In this document: piece after piece, positions 34,412 through 46,215 of the stretch
How the letters are laid out: each line of letters opens with the position of its first letter
Position numbering within the stretch: position 1 is the stretch's first letter
Origin: Mesodorylaimus sp. YZB2_4
Taxonomy: Eukaryota > Nematoda > Enoplea > Dorylaimida > Dorylaimidae
Assembly: GCA_030248295.1 (NCBI GenBank)
Contig: JASANH010001452.1
Location: 51,880-115,879, forward strand
Length of the DNA: 64,000 nt
Reading direction: 5' to 3'
Notes under the pieces: generated by a model
Seen by the model: the letters and a program-made list of their open reading frames with translations, nothing else
What the model was told of the DNA's origin: nothing
The model's database searches: none
Program-made: the position numbers and the translations under genes

Positions 34412-37400
34412 GATTCTATCCTTGCTTCTTCTTCAATGACCGCCTTTATAAATGAGAAGCTCGGACACACTTTCTAGGGTCAAAAGTGATTAATGAGAAG
34501 TCAGCTAAATCAAAGCTTAGAGCTTAAGTTTTTCGACGAAAAGATAAAGGAAATATGTGATTTTGACAAAGTCTTGAATATAAGTCGATGGGAAAAGAGA
34601 AGACGAATGCCAAGCAGCGATAAGAGCCTTAGCTTATGAGACGACCTACCCGTGAGTAGATGGCAGCCAAAGTTTTTACAAGGTTTCTTTGCTTAAGATT
34701 TGTCATATTTCAAAATGGCACACAGGAAAATCCTTTTTCGTCTTTTCATCGACGCCTGACCGGATCGGCATTAGTGCATATTTGAAAAGGTCGGCTCCCG
34801 TTTCCACCCTAATTCATCATCCGCCAGATGAGACGATGGGCAAATGGACAAGTACCCTGGCGTGATACATGCTGGGTAGAGTGCACTGAAGATGGGGCTG
34901 GAGAGAAGGCCACAAAGCAGGTCTCATCGAATCGTGTGTCGGACATTTGTAAATTGATTCTATGGACTGGAAAGAGAATGTCACGAAATAGAGTACAAAT
35001 GTGCTAATATGACTGAAACCATGGAAACCTTCCTGACAAAGTCGAGGAATGACCACAGCAGAGAATATGCTGTGACGCACATCGAGTCATAACGAGGCAC
35101 TGGTTCTGATTTCGTACAGATTTTTTGCTTGGATTATTTTACACTGCATTAGCTGTTGAAACTTTTGGAATAAATATGAATGTAGAGGAGAGGCACGCAA
35201 AACAGGGTTCTTACTTCTGTTATTTACAGCAGGCGAATCAGTAAGACCACATCAACAGTGGCAGATATGGCTGTTGCTGGGTCGCGCATGGGGTTCGAGC
35301 GAGGGCAACAGCGTCAGATGCAGCTTGGGTTTCTGGAATCAGATTCGACTTGGAAAGGGAAGAATCGATGTCAAATCCCAACAAAGAGAGTTGGCTTGTG
35401 GACTGCAGATTGTCACTGATGTCGCCAAGCACGCCTCATTTGCTCCCTCCTAGAGTTCCCTGTTGATTGTTTCCGTTAGCCGACAGGGAGCGTTGGGGGG
35501 GGGGGGGGCAGGGGGATAAATTGAGTACCCCGAGGACTTCAGTAGAAATGTAACCCTGGCGCGGCGACTGCTGCACAAAGACTGCGAGAGCCAACTGTAA
35601 CTCTCGAGCCAGGTGCTGTAGAGAGTGGGAGGTTATTGATGTCCTCTGGCGGAAAGAATTGACGTTTCAGCCGCAGGTGAATCAGTGCCTTGATCTGCGT
35701 TGATATGCTGTTCTAGTATCGCCAACTTTGGTCAGCCTTTTCTCTCCTACGTCTGCTGGCTGGGGGTTCAATAGGCGTCACGGGATTATGGGGCCATCCA
35801 TGCAGTTGTAAGTCCCTGTTGAAGACCAACCCCGGCAGCTAGTCCCAGCCAGTGTAAGGACGGCCTCTTCGTCTTGTCAAACTATGCAGGTGCTCTGTGG
35901 AATCTCAGATAAGTCTAATCAGATTCATGCCGCGCTAGCTGCCAAACCTGAAGCGATTCGATTGGTCAACAATGTGAAAGAGCGAGCGCCCACGACTAAC
36001 GAGCCATCCCAGAATACAGGTCTCGACTTTCCGAGGCAACAATAGGGGCACATGTGATGATTACCCGAAAGAAATGATTACCCCAAGCCTCGAGGTTCGT
36101 TAGCAACTGGCAGCCACTGGCGCTTTCTGATCTCACGATAAGCCTCGCCTTTTTATAAGCCCGTTCACAATCCGAAGTATGAAATGCTAGAGCAACCCAT
36201 GCTGACGTCTGCAATAGGCGTGTTTTGCCGGTGGGGAAGGTTGTGTATTTGGCTGCCTTGACTGGCCGCCTTATACACGGAGTAGTGTATTGGCTTGCCT
36301 TCGTTGGCCAGTCGTGATACGCTCCTCCAGGCGAGGCTGAAACCCGTTGGGTTGATGTCTCAGCCACCTACGACTAGGTGGCCTGCCTGGAGGTATTTTT
36401 GAGTTCATCCGCTCTCCGCGGTACCTTCTCCAATGTAAGGCCGTTCAGCCTGCTGCACGTCGCTGCACCGCTTCCAAAAGAAGATCCATTGAAAAAGACC
36501 ATCGCACTCACACAGGCGCTTTTTCCCGCACTACTTATATACTGTGCTGCCAAATATACGGTACTTCTCTCCCTGGGGGCGAAACGGCGGAAGGGGGCGA
36601 AAAACGGGGCGAGCTGTCCGTAAACCGTGAACAGAAGCCAGAAGCGAGGATTTTTTGGTTTGACTCAGGGCAACTAGAACAGATAGCATTAGTGCGATAC
36701 GATTTACGGACAGTTCGTATGTAACTTGCACCTTTCTGTGCTTGTGGCTCCTTCTCTGCCTGTCCACACAGAACGTGAATCACTTCAAAGTGTTCTGCCC
36801 TTCTTGGCATTAGATCAGAAGCCAACCCGGTCTAACCAGTTTTGGGTCGTTGGCCCGTCTGACGGGCCGGTGTCTCCTGCCCTTAGTTCACATTGGTTAT
36901 TCCGTCCAGTGTGGTCGTGTCTAGCGTTCGACTGCTTACGCCCTCCATATTCCTGCTCGTGTATTTCCGCACGATCGATCTGTGGTGGGCGTGCGAGTTG
37001 GCATAGTGAACTGGTACGTTGCTATTATCTGGCTGTTGGGACCGCGCAGTGAGTGATTCGAACCCACAGAGAGCCCTGTAGACAACATCGTCCAACCAGG
37101 GACAGGAAGTCACAACTATGAACTCTCACTTTATCCACCCTCACTCATGTCATACTGTACTTTATCCATAGCCAAGCACAATAAGGGGGCACTCGCGGGC
37201 TAAGGAACACATAATTGACAATCATTTTGTATTGGGGCGGGAGTCGAACTCTCCCCTGTCTGTGCGCACCAAGCGCGAGCGGCAGACGCCTTAACCCGCT
37301 AGGCCACGACCCCGGTGTTCCGCTGCGCATGCGCTTTCGTTGCAGTCACAAACAGTCGTGGAAGGCGCATTGACGCTCTGACGCTGAAGCAAACAACGTC

Positions 37401-37690
37401 AAAGGAGCACGAGCTTCGTCTCCACGAGAATCAAATCCATTCTTGCATGATGTTAAATCTATGTACACTTGGACGATCACGATTGCCTGGCTGCGCCCTG
37501 AGTCTTGTATGCATCACCCAATTACAGTTAAAGGTTTGCTTTACCGCGCTTAATCGAATCGGGACAACACTGATTTGAGTCTCGGTCCACGGTCCAAAAA
37601 ACCCCGGTCCACGATAGTGCACCTACATTCACAGCGTCATACATTCTAGCACTGAGCACGCTGCATCAGATCACCTGATCATCATTCTTG
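34412..37690. other. Gene-poor stretch between GPB5 and the VWA/TSP1-like cluster
   Basis: The GPB5 promoter should lie just above 34411. I found no splice-consistent exons. A hairpin-like inverted repeat (ctcctccaggc...gcctgcctggagg) spans about 36320-36393. A G14 tract lies at 35495-35508 and a SINE at 37147-37312. A minus-strand open stretch at 35238-35432 is short and unsupported. Confidence 0.45.
37147..37312 (-). repeat. tRNA-derived SINE, family A, copy 2
   Basis: On the minus strand the head 'ggggtcgtggcctagcggg' then 'ttaaggcg' and the T arm 'gagagttcgactcccgcccc' resemble a Leu/Ser-type tRNA with a long variable arm. GGGG/CCCC pair at the acceptor ends. The tail holds 'attgtcaattatgtgttcc', then 'ttagcccgcgagtgccccc' and 'gcttggctatggataaagta', the same body as at 52855-53013. 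Confidence 0.78.
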
Positions 37691-37694
37691 CAGT

Positions 37695-39251
37695 TCAGCG
37701 GCGAGTTCGGGTTCGACTGCGCGATGGCCTGCTTGAAGGTGGCCTGCTGGCGGACGGCCTGCTGACGGATGGCATGCTCGAGCCAGGACTCCCTCGTCCA
37801 GCCGATGGGCCATAGCGCGGTTTTGAGTCACGTGGTGGTGGACGACGGCGATCTGGAGCTGCGCGATGCACATGTTTTCGCATTGGACCTGCAGCGAGCC
37901 TCCGCCTCTTGGCATTGACGATGCAGACAACGATGATGACGAAGACGGCCAGCACAGCCAGCGATCCCAGACTGATAACGGCGATCATCCAAGGCTCCAT
38001 GATCTGCTTCGACTCCGTGGTCGGAAACGGCGCCAGAATCCCATCCACAGTGACCGTTTGTCGTTTTGACGGAGTAGTCTTCACTGTGCCAGGAGTCAGA
38101 TGCTGCGTTGTCTTGCTTGTCGGAGATGGCTCGACGTGGGACGCCTTGCTGTGTCGAGTAGATTTGCTTGTGGTCGAGGTGGTCGTTGAAGTCGAAGACG
38201 TACACGGCGGACCTGTGCAAGGACGCACATCGTACGGGCAGTACTTGTAGTCAGGGTAAATTTTTGATCGGATGGTTCCATTCATTTCGACTCCTTTACC
38301 ACCGCACGTGGCATTGCATGGAATCCGCTCCGGGTCGTTTTTCTTTGCCTCGTCGCACTTCTCTTTGCAGTGATTGCTTCCATGCTTGCACTCGAATTTG
38401 ATTTGGGATCCGTTGATGCAGAACTTTTCGAATCCTGGTTGTGATCTCTGAATTGTGTAGTTGACAAAATGCACGCATTCCAGCTCGCTGCTGAATTGGC
38501 AGTCGGTCCATTTCACCTCTAACTCGCACGAGTCGAAAAGTTCGACGATGCTTTTCTTGATCATGTCATACAAAGCGTCTTTCTCACTCGTCTGTTTGCC
38601 CCCAAATCGGACTTGATCAGAGAGTCGACCACTTTTTTCCTTCGTCGATTTTCTGCGCATGAAAGTTACCCAGCCAGTGCTCGACAACTCGCCGGGAAAT
38701 GGATCCATACTATAGCCGGTATGCAACCAAATGTCGACTTGCTCAGCCACTTGATCGAACATTTTGTGCCATGACTCGGTGACGTTCGTGAAATAAAACT
38801 CAAAACAAACGGAGATCCATATGACGAGATCAGGGGCATTGGCACGATTCGAACTCAGCGATTCGAAGATGGGAGCCTGGTGCCGCAGGAAGTCGAGGGA
38901 AGGCTTTGGTTTCAATCTCTCCATTTTTAGGAGTCGTTCTCTCAACGTTGAGGTGAATTCCGCGTCGCTTGGAGAACGAAACTCGAACATTGTCTCGAAT
39001 CGATCCTGCATGTTCGTGAACACCATCACAGCTATTTTCGTATCGAGGTTGATGTTTTGCAGAGCTTTCACGATCATATCCACAGTTTTGTATCGCTCAT
39101 CCAAAGCTACATACCCTAGAGAGCGTTGGGAATGTGCGAACATGGTCGTTTGATCGATCACGATGCCCAAGTCGGCCATTTGCTTGACAGCATCAATGAT
39201 TCGAGACGAACTGATGCGCAAGAGCAGAATCAGCCAGAAGCGAATTTGCAT
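37695..39251 (-). CDS. VWA/TSP1-like type I membrane protein, copy A (intact)
   Basis: One uninterrupted exon encodes 518 aa. Visible order: signal peptide (1-21); a VWA-like region (about 26-240) with GIVIDQTT in place of a canonical DxSxS metal site, IAVMVFT and APDLVIWIS strands; then a block with 12 cysteines (242-350). The last part, CNATCGG...YCPYDVRPCTGPPC (312-350), resembles a thrombospondin type 1 repeat without its tryptophans. A Ser/Thr-rich stalk (351-415), one membrane span (421-446, WMIAVISLGSLAVLAVFVII) and an Arg/Ser/Pro tail (447-518) follow. I do not recognise the family. Domain order suggests a surface receptor or adhesion protein (inference). Paralogues lie at 43314-44869, 45618-46215 and 59688-61250. 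Flanking sequence is also conserved, and a 5' UTR intron is possible (gtgagt near 39347). Confidence 0.85.
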   Translation of the reverse strand: MQIRFWLILLLRISSSRIIDAVKQMADLGIVIDQTTMFAHSQRSLGYVALDERYKTVDMIVKALQNINLDTKIAVMVFTNMQDRFETMFEFRSPSDAEFTSTLRERLLKMERLKPKPSLDFLRHQAPIFESLSSNRANAPDLVIWISVCFEFYFTNVTESWHKMFDQVAEQVDIWLHTGYSMDPFPGELSSTGWVTFMRRKSTKEKSGRLSDQVRFGGKQTSEKDALYDMIKKSIVELFDSCELEVKWTDCQFSSELECVHFVNYTIQRSQPGFEKFCINGSQIKFECKHGSNHCKEKCDEAKKNDPERIPCNATCGGKGVEMNGTIRSKIYPDYKYCPYDVRPCTGPPCTSSTSTTTSTTSKSTRHSKASHVEPSPTSKTTQHLTPGTVKTTPSKRQTVTVDGILAPFPTTESKQIMEPWMIAVISLGSLAVLAVFVIIVVCIVNAKRRRLAAGPMRKHVHRAAPDRRRPPPRDSKPRYGPSAGRGSPGSSMPSVSRPSASRPPSSRPSRSRTRTRR

Positions 39252-39636
39252 CTTCCTTCAGATCTTGAATGAAAGTTGATACTTGAGAGAAGTTGATGGG
39301 TTGATTGGACGAAGTGCTTCACCAAAGAGCGCGCGCACGACCACTCACCAGCAGCGAGCACAGCAAAATGAAGGGCTTCAGATTTTTCTGCGCAGTGCAC
39401 CCCTGCTTCACACTGCCTTCAAAGAACTGATGATTGCATTCCGGTGGGATATTCAAACACATTTAAACAACATTTGCTCGGGTAGAGATTGAAGCACATG
39501 CCTGAAAACATCATGCTTGTGTTTCAATTGAGTGATCTCGGGCTACGATCTGGTGAATTTCCTGTGATATGTACCAAACATGGTGAAAGTAGGAAAGCCC
39601 CTGCCTGGCCCGAACTGATTTTGTTGAACGCTAGGT

Positions 39637-39787
39637 TTATAAACTGCAGTATTGCCCGCAAGAAGTGCATCCCTGCAAAGGTCCGCCGTGTACTGTACGT
39701 CTTTGAATTCTTCCACAACCACCACCACGGCCATAACAAAAACTACCCGGCCAATTGTGGATGGGGTTCGAGATCCGTCAGCGCCTA
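39637..39787 (+). pseudogene. Inverted fragment of a VWA/TSP1-like family gene (fragment E)
   Basis: About 150 bp in opposite orientation matches the TSP1-like/stalk part of copy B: gcccgcaagaagtgcatccc, then 'ggtccgccgtgtac', 'tttgaattcttccacaacca' and 'ccggccaattgtggatgggg'. In the coding frame it contains a stop, so it is a remnant. It ends next to a TGACCT-type hAT terminus at 39793. Confidence 0.8.
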
Positions 39788-39792
39788 AAGAG

Positions 39793-39960
39793 TAGTGTTC
39801 CAATGACTTGGGTTTTTCACTGTCTGACCTGACCCTGACCTTGACCGACCCCTCAAAAAACTTCCTGACCGTGACCTTGACCGAAGCAAAAAACTTTCTG
39901 ACCTGACCGTTGACCTGCAAGGAATTGTAAATTTTCTGGCTCTGACTTTGACATTGATCA
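39793..39960. mobile_element. hAT-like terminus, family 'TGACCT'
   Basis: TAGTGTTCCAATGACTTGGG starts at 39793 and is followed by repeated tgacct/tgaccc/tgaccg words to about 39960. The same end is found inverted at 46757. The opposite end and target duplication of this copy were not found, so the extent is unknown. Confidence 0.55.
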
Positions 39961-41225
39961 GACAAAAAATTTTGCTTATAATCGGCACCAGCAACAAAGC
40001 ATCTCTGTGTTTGCAATTTTACCAAGAAATTTCACTACAGCTGACAATGTTCTGGCATTACGTGAAATTCCACGGGCACTCCAAGAAACTGAATCTTTAT
40101 CAAGCTCAAAAATATATGCAAAGCTGTTTTCACGGCTTTTGGAAAACTAGAGAAGCTGACTTCCATTGAAAATCAAAGATAAATCTCATTCGTTATACGT
40201 CAATTCCTGCTCAAACTGCCTGCTGCATGATCGATTTCTTTCCGCCGTAATCCAAGAAAAAGCGCCTGGCTGGAATTGGCTGGTAAGCCAGAATACCTCG
40301 CTCGAATGACACCAGGTTTGGATATGAACGAGTGGGAAGAGATAGGGATGGCTAGGCCACGGATGAATGGCATTCGCAAGCACAGACGCTGGCACACAGT
40401 AGTCTATGCAGCTGGGCTCGTAGGGGACTGGACGAGTAAGACAACTGCAATAGCACCAGACTCACAATCAGCAGGGGCCAGTTTCAGAGTACGAATTGAG
40501 GGCACTATTAGACAGCAACTTGGGACAACGCTGAGACAATTTAGGACGTGCCACAATAGCTGTTCTAGGGGTGTCTAATCCGTAGATTTAGTCACGTCCA
40601 AGGACAATATTGTTTCACGAAAGGATGACTTGAGACATTTTAGCAGACAACAAAATCTAACGCGGGAAATACATCTGTACGTGTAAGCTGGGCACCCATT
40701 ACTGGTCCAAGTTTGCTGCGCGATTGTATCTCAATATTGTTACTACGTCACGAGGATGCCTTGGCTGAGCCAGGCTGGTCCACATTTTATAAGCCCTGTA
40801 ACCGTGCCTAATTGGGTTTTATTTTATAAGGTTTACCATGGGTTTAACGATTTGGGAATCCACGTTTTATGCACATTATCTGACCATCATGTCAGCAGAC
40901 TGCGCGAAGCACATCATTTGTTTTTTCCAAGTCATAATTTGGAGTCCACAGAGCTTTATGTTTTGTGCGACTGTTTTACGGGATTCTTTCCCATGGGATT
41001 ATGCTTGCTAGTGACTCTAACACGCGTACAAGTTTTAATTAATACTGTGTCCCCCCTCCCCTGTCAAGTGCATGTATTTGCTTGGGTAAGGAAGGAGTAA
41101 AATGATGATGATGGCATTCTGTCGTCCCTTTTTGGCCTCAATGGTTAAAAAGACCGACAGAATTTTAGTTCAGCTGAAAAAGCACCATTGTTACGGCTCG
41201 AGACAGATAACGCAAAATGCCACGA
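39961..41225. other. Stretch without recognised genes
   Basis: I see no family motif or splice-consistent exon here. It may be internal sequence of a diverged transposon between the TGACCT-type end at 39793 and the repeat at 41226-41800. Confidence 0.35.
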
Positions 41226-41800
41226 TCTCAAGACGCCCAAAAAGTTGCTCTACAAAGCAGGTGATAAACTGGCATGAGGTAATTTGAGTGCGCCTCCAAA
41301 TTCGATTTTTGAACTTCTTCGTAGAAAGATCAGCTCAAAATTGCCATAGATCAAGAGACATTGCCCTGCGCCTGACAGCGCTTCTGGGAAATAAAGACAC
41401 CTGGGAGTGTCTTAAGACATGGTCGAGGTCGCCCTAAACTTACTGTATGACTGCCTGGTGTCCTCGGGTGGGTCACCAAGCTGATTGTGAAATGACTTAG
41501 GACTGTCCCAGAATTTAGGACAAGCCTTGAGATTTAGAATTGTAAAACTGCCCTCAGATCTCCACGCAGGAAGGCGGGAGCTTGAAATGTTTTTTACCTA
41601 AATTTCACTAAATTCACTTTCTTTCGCTGTCAGAATACTCTGACCGGGTGCAAGAAATTCTGACCTGACCCTGACCTTGACCAGACCTTAAAAAATTTTC
41701 TGACCTTGACCCTGACTTTGACCAAGGGTCGGTCAATCGGGGTTTTGACAGAATTCTAACCTTGACCTTGAGGTCATTTCTAAAACTACTATGTACAGAG
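41226..41800 (-). repeat. Dispersed repeat with TGACCT-type end, copy 1 (inverse of 47055-47445)
   Basis: The segment shares 'agacgcccaaaaagttgctct', 'gatcagctcaaaattgccat', 'ctgcgcctgacagcgc', 'gtcagaatactctgaccggg' and 'tcaatcggggttttgacaga' in inverse order with 47055-47445. It ends in gacct-type words and a terminus near 'catttctaaaacta'. It probably derives from the same hAT-like family. Confidence 0.65.
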
Positions 41801-43313
41801 TCGAAGGAGACCATGGAACCCATGGCTTAGGCTGACTCGAGTAGGTGAATGGCTCATATGGTGAATTTTTTTGGGAGTGAGGATTTTCTATTTTTAGTAA
41901 TTCGGATAAATATGTGCCGGAAAGCTTTTTATTGTAAAAACATAAACAATGTGTGCGCCAGAAGCTTTTTATATGCCGCTTATATATGCTTGAGCCAGTG
42001 CACATAAACTGAAGTAACTCATGCTCCTTGTTCTCCCAATAAACCACTTACGGCCTCATTATAGTCGGTCACTTTCCTTTAGTGACTCGCGCCTGCACGC
42101 AAATCACGCGGATTCGCTACTTTTAGGCAATTTGTTCTCAAAATTCATAGCGATAACCCTAGTCGATGTCAGCAACTAGTTTGAGGAATCAAGTGTGCTC
42201 TATTAAGCAGATATATTTTCGAGGCGTGATTTTTCGTTTTCAGTTTTTACCAAAGTTTTTTCATGATAAAAAGAGAAAAATCTATCAAAAGGTTGATAAT
42301 TGCAGTAAAAGCAAAGCAAAGACATCCAGTCGATAGAGCATGTTTTTCTCCATCAAAATGTCGCTGACATGAACCCTCGTTTTCGCTGAAAATTGTGAGA
42401 AAAATTGGCCGAAAGCAATGATGGCGCAAAACGCATTTCGACAGGCGAATGTGCACTCAACTAGAATCAGCCCGTTTTTTTGCGTACTATGTTACGGATG
42501 ACATACAGTACGTGTCTTCTTAATCGTACAAATCTTTAAATTCCCGCTTCTTTGTGTCGTGTTTTTTCAGGTTCGTTGATGACAGGATGGCGGGCGAGAG
42601 ACAGGAAATAAATGTTTGACTTGGTCCGCTATCACTCAAGAAGAACGAGCCGAAAAATATTCTGCTGTGAGAAACCCTTAGAAAAACTCTCTTCTCGAGC
42701 ATCGAACACAGATTAAGCCTAAGTCAACCTGGGCAACAAGGAGTCAACCTGAACTTTCTTGCCGCTGCAGTCGTTAGCCTGTACTGTGATCCTCAGGTAC
42801 ACAGGAACTGGCGGTAGATTCAAAAGTAAAATGCTGGAAATTCACGTTATCACGCGTCACGCGCACGTGAAGAGAAGCAAAGGTGATGGGTGATGGATCT
42901 TGGATGCGGCTGGCCAGTTCAGGATTTGGTGATCAATTCATGAACAGCTTGAGCTTAAGCTTGATGCTTGCTTAAAATGGTTCGATCGAGAAAAGCGTAA
43001 TTGGGCAAACAAGGGCAGACATTGACCATTGCCCCATGTTTTAGGTTGTAAATCAAGCGCACATCGGCACAAGATGAAATACTATGTCCATGGAGGAATA
43101 TGCAGTCAGGGATGGCCCTTGGCAGTGCCAGGTGATTGAAGTTGGTGGTGGGGCAGCAGTGAAGAGTGCACATTTCCTGCGTTTTTTCCAGAGTTCAGTC
43201 CATGCTTATCAATTTGCCAGAAGCAGATCCGTGATTACTCATTAGATTCATTAGCGTCACGCATTCTAGCACTAGCACACTGCACCAGATCATCTCAGCG
43301 TCATTCTTGCACT
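41801..43313. other. Stretch without recognised genes
   Basis: I find no convincing exon on either strand. The last 60 bp resemble the 3' flank of the family genes (gcgtcacgcattctagcact). Confidence 0.4.
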
Positions 43314-44869
43314 TCAGCGGCGCATTCGGTGTCGCCTATTTGATGGCCTCCTTGAAGCTCGCCCGCTTGAGGATCTCCTGTGTGCAGCTGGCCTGCTTGT
43401 GGAGGGCCTCCTTGGACTTTGCCTGTTGGTTGCTGGCCTACCCGTAGAAGGCCTGCTGAAGGACAGCCTGCTTGAAGCTGGCATGCTGGTGGATGTCATG
43501 TTGGTGGATAGCCTGCTCGAGTCAGGATCCCCTCGTCCCATCGATCGGCCGTAGCGTGGCTTGGAGTCACGCGGTGGTGGACGATGGCGATCTGGAGTTG
43601 CACGATGCACATGTTTTCGATTTAGACTTGAAGCACGCGTACGCCTCCTGGCATTGACGATGCAGACAACGATGATGACAAAGACGGTCAGCACAGCCAG
43701 CGAACCCAGACTGATGATGGCAATCATCAACGGCTCCATGGTCTCCTTCGACTCTGTAGGCACTGACTGATCTCGAACCCCATCCACAATTGGCCGGGTA
43801 GTTTTCATTATGGTCCTGGTGGTCGTTGTGGAAGAATTCAAAGACGTACACGGCGGACCTTTGCAGGGATGCATTTCTTGCGGGCAATGCTTGAAGTCAG
43901 GGTAAAGTTTTGCCTTGGCGGTTCCAAGAAATTTGACCCCTTCACCACCGCACGTAGCATTGCATGGAGTACAATCCGGTTCAGTCTTTTTTGCATTATC
44001 GCACATTTGTTGGCAGTAATTCTTTTCATGGTTGCACTCATATTTGATTTGCGATCCGTATATGCAAAACTTTTCGAATCCAGGATGTGACTTTTGAATT
44101 GTGTAGTTGACAAAGTTCACGCATTCAAGCTCGCTGTTGAATCGGCAATTGGTCGATGTAGCCGTTGACGTGCACGAGTCGAGAAGTTCGACGATGCTTC
44201 CCTTCATCAGAGTATAGATCTGATCCGAGTCGCTGAAACTGCCCGAGACTCTGATGTGACCAGAGACTCGATTATCTTTATCTTTTGTCGATTTTCTATA
44301 CATGAAAAGCTCCATCTGAACCCCATGGAACCCAATAAAAGGATTGGTGTGCAGCCGAATGTCGATCTGGTTTGCCACTCGATTAAACATTTCGTACCAT
44401 GGTTTATAGAATGTTCTGGGCGCATATTCGTTACTCACCGAGATCCACAAGATCAAGTCGGGAGCATCGGCACGATTCGAACTCAGCGATTCGAAGATAG
44501 GACTGTGGTGTTCCAGAAAGTCGAGGGTATTTTGAGTCTTTCGTTTCAATCGCTTGAATTTGGCGAGTCGTTGAATTCCGAGTCGCTTGGAGAACGAAAT
44601 TCGAAGATCGTCTCAAATTTTATCTGATCGTCCGTGAACGCCATCACAGCTATTTTCGTATTATAGTCGATGTCTCGAAGAACTTGCGCGATTTTAGCAA
44701 TTATTATATATCGCATTTCAATGATCGTTTGGTTAATTACATATTCGCGGTTTTCTAACAAGGTCGTTTGATCGATCACGACGCCCACATCGGCCGATTG
44801 CTTGGAGGCATTGACGATTTGCGATAAGATTATGCACAGCACCAACACCAACCAGCAGCGTTTTTGCAT
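43314..44869 (-). pseudogene. VWA/TSP1-like membrane protein, copy B, broken by a small deletion
   Basis: The copy starts MQKRCWLVLVLCIILSQIVN at 44869 and runs through the same order as copy A: VWA-like region (VVIDQTT, IAVMAFT, APDLILWIS), Cys-rich block, CNATCGGEG...CPQEMHPCKGPPC, short stalk, membrane span and Arg/Ser-rich tail. Near 44549 the frame is lost just after EFRSPSDSEFN. Relative to copy D about 16 nt are missing (five codons plus one base). The downstream frame remains open for over 400 codons to TGA. It is either a recent pseudogene or spliced or sequenced around the lesion. The tail is longer in Ser-Arg-Pro repeats than in A. Confidence 0.85.
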
Positions 44870-44962
44870 CTTTTTGGTTGAGACGAATCGGTTCACTAAA
44901 GAGCGCAGCGCACGACCACTCATCAACAACATCACAGCGAAATAAAGGGCTTCGGGGTTTTG

Positions 44963-45187
44963 ACGCGGTACTAACGAGCAGGATGTGTTTACTATCCCCG
45001 CACGCTCTAGAAGACACGGCTAACGGAGACACGCATTTTTCAGTCAGACGAATCTGCAAACAAGGAAGCGCCAGACTAAGCCTAAGCCTAGGATTAGATA
45101 GAAAGTGATAAGATACGCAGAAATACACAAAGAAACGAATAGAGCAAGTTTCAGGTTGGAAACACATCCTGCTCGTTAGTGCCGAGT
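44963..45187. mobile_element. 225-bp TIR element (MITE) in the 5' flank of copy B, 9-bp target duplication
   Basis: The ends ACGCGGTACTAACGAGCAGG and CCTGCTCGTTAGTGCCGAGT are inverted repeats (about 28 bp, 3 differences) that run into atgtgttt/aaacacat. It is flanked by a perfect 9-bp direct repeat, GGGGTTTTG (44954-44962 and 45188-45196). A 9-bp duplication suggests Mutator-like rather than hAT. The flanks continue the 5' flank shared with copies A and D, so the insertion postdates the gene duplication. Confidence 0.85.
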
Positions 45188-45617
45188 GGGGTTTTGGTGC
45201 ACAGCGCCGGAACTTTCACACTTTACGCCTTTTTTTATTTCACACTGCTTTCGTAACTGCCGATTGCATCCAGGCGGGAAATTAAAAAATTATCCGGACA
45301 CACGTTTTCCCCCGCGGCCTAGAATTATCCAGTACATACAAAAACAACTACGAGATCGATCCTGATCTCTCAGTCTGGCATTCCTAACTTGTGAGATTTT
45401 TTGTGCTGGAATTCGGGTACTTGTAAAATAAGCACTTGTGGCGCTGGTAACACTTCCAAGTGCCTCGGTGAAACTGGGCCCAGGTGCTCATAATTGGAGA
45501 CATGGAACTGGGGCAACGCCATAAATGGGAGCCGATCCAAACCCGTACTCACATCACTACACTCGTCGGCGTCATACATTCTAGCACTGAGCACGCTGCA
45601 TCAGATCACCCTGCAGT

Positions 45618-46215
45618 TCAGCGGCGAGTTCGAAGTCGACTGTTTGATGGCCTCTCTAAAGCTGGCCTGCTGGCGGACGGCCTGCTGACGGATGGTCTGC
45701 TCGACCCAGGATCACCTCGTCCCATCGATCGGCCATAGCGTGGCTCAGAGTCACGCGGCGATGGACGATGGCGTTGTGGGGTACCACGATGCATGTGTTT
45801 CCGCATGAGATCTGGAGTACGCCTACGCTTCTTGGCAATGACGCAAACAGTGACAATAATATGGACTAATAGCACAGCCAGCGATCCCAGACTGATGACA
45901 GCCATTATCAACATGGCTTGCTTCATCCCAGTGGTCGTTGACGGATCTCGAACCTCATCCGCAGTCACCGTTTGTCGTTCTATGGCCGAAGTCTTCAGCC
46001 AAGAGTCGGACGCTGCGTCTTCTTGCTTGTTGAAGATGGCGCGATGCGGGGCTCCTTGGTTTGTCGACTCGTGCGGTGGTGACGTGGCATTGCATGGAGT
46101 CCACATTGGGTCGATTCGTTTTGCATCGTCACACTCTCGCTGGCAGTAATCTTTGCCATGTTTGCACTCGTATTTGATCTGGGATCCACTCATGCAGGAC
46201 TTCTCGAGTCCATCG
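45618..46215 (-). pseudogene. VWA/TSP1-like family, copy C, truncated remnant
   Basis: Only the 3' part survives. It starts at the SGSQIKYECKHGKDYC block, the signal peptide and whole VWA-like part are absent, and homology stops at about 46215. The TSP1-like stretch after PCNAT is deleted and the stalk is frameshifted. The frame then recovers through the membrane span (MAVISLGSLAVLLVHIIVTV) and the Arg/Ser/Pro tail to TGA. The 3' flank (cattctagcactgagcacgc) is shared with copies A and D. Confidence 0.85.

Noticed and set aside
36531..37113. Several 76-108-codon frames on both strands
   Set aside because: No family similarity, no splice consistency, and overlapping frames on both strands with no bias.
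37215..37312. Functional tRNA-Leu gene on the minus strand
   Set aside because: The head resembles a long-variable-arm tRNA, but the same head plus body recurs at 52855-53013, indicating a SINE family.
37828..38220. Secondary open frames overlapping copy A, and equivalents over copies B and D
   Set aside because: They are out-of-frame shadows of the Arg/Ser-rich tail and stalk of the real gene.
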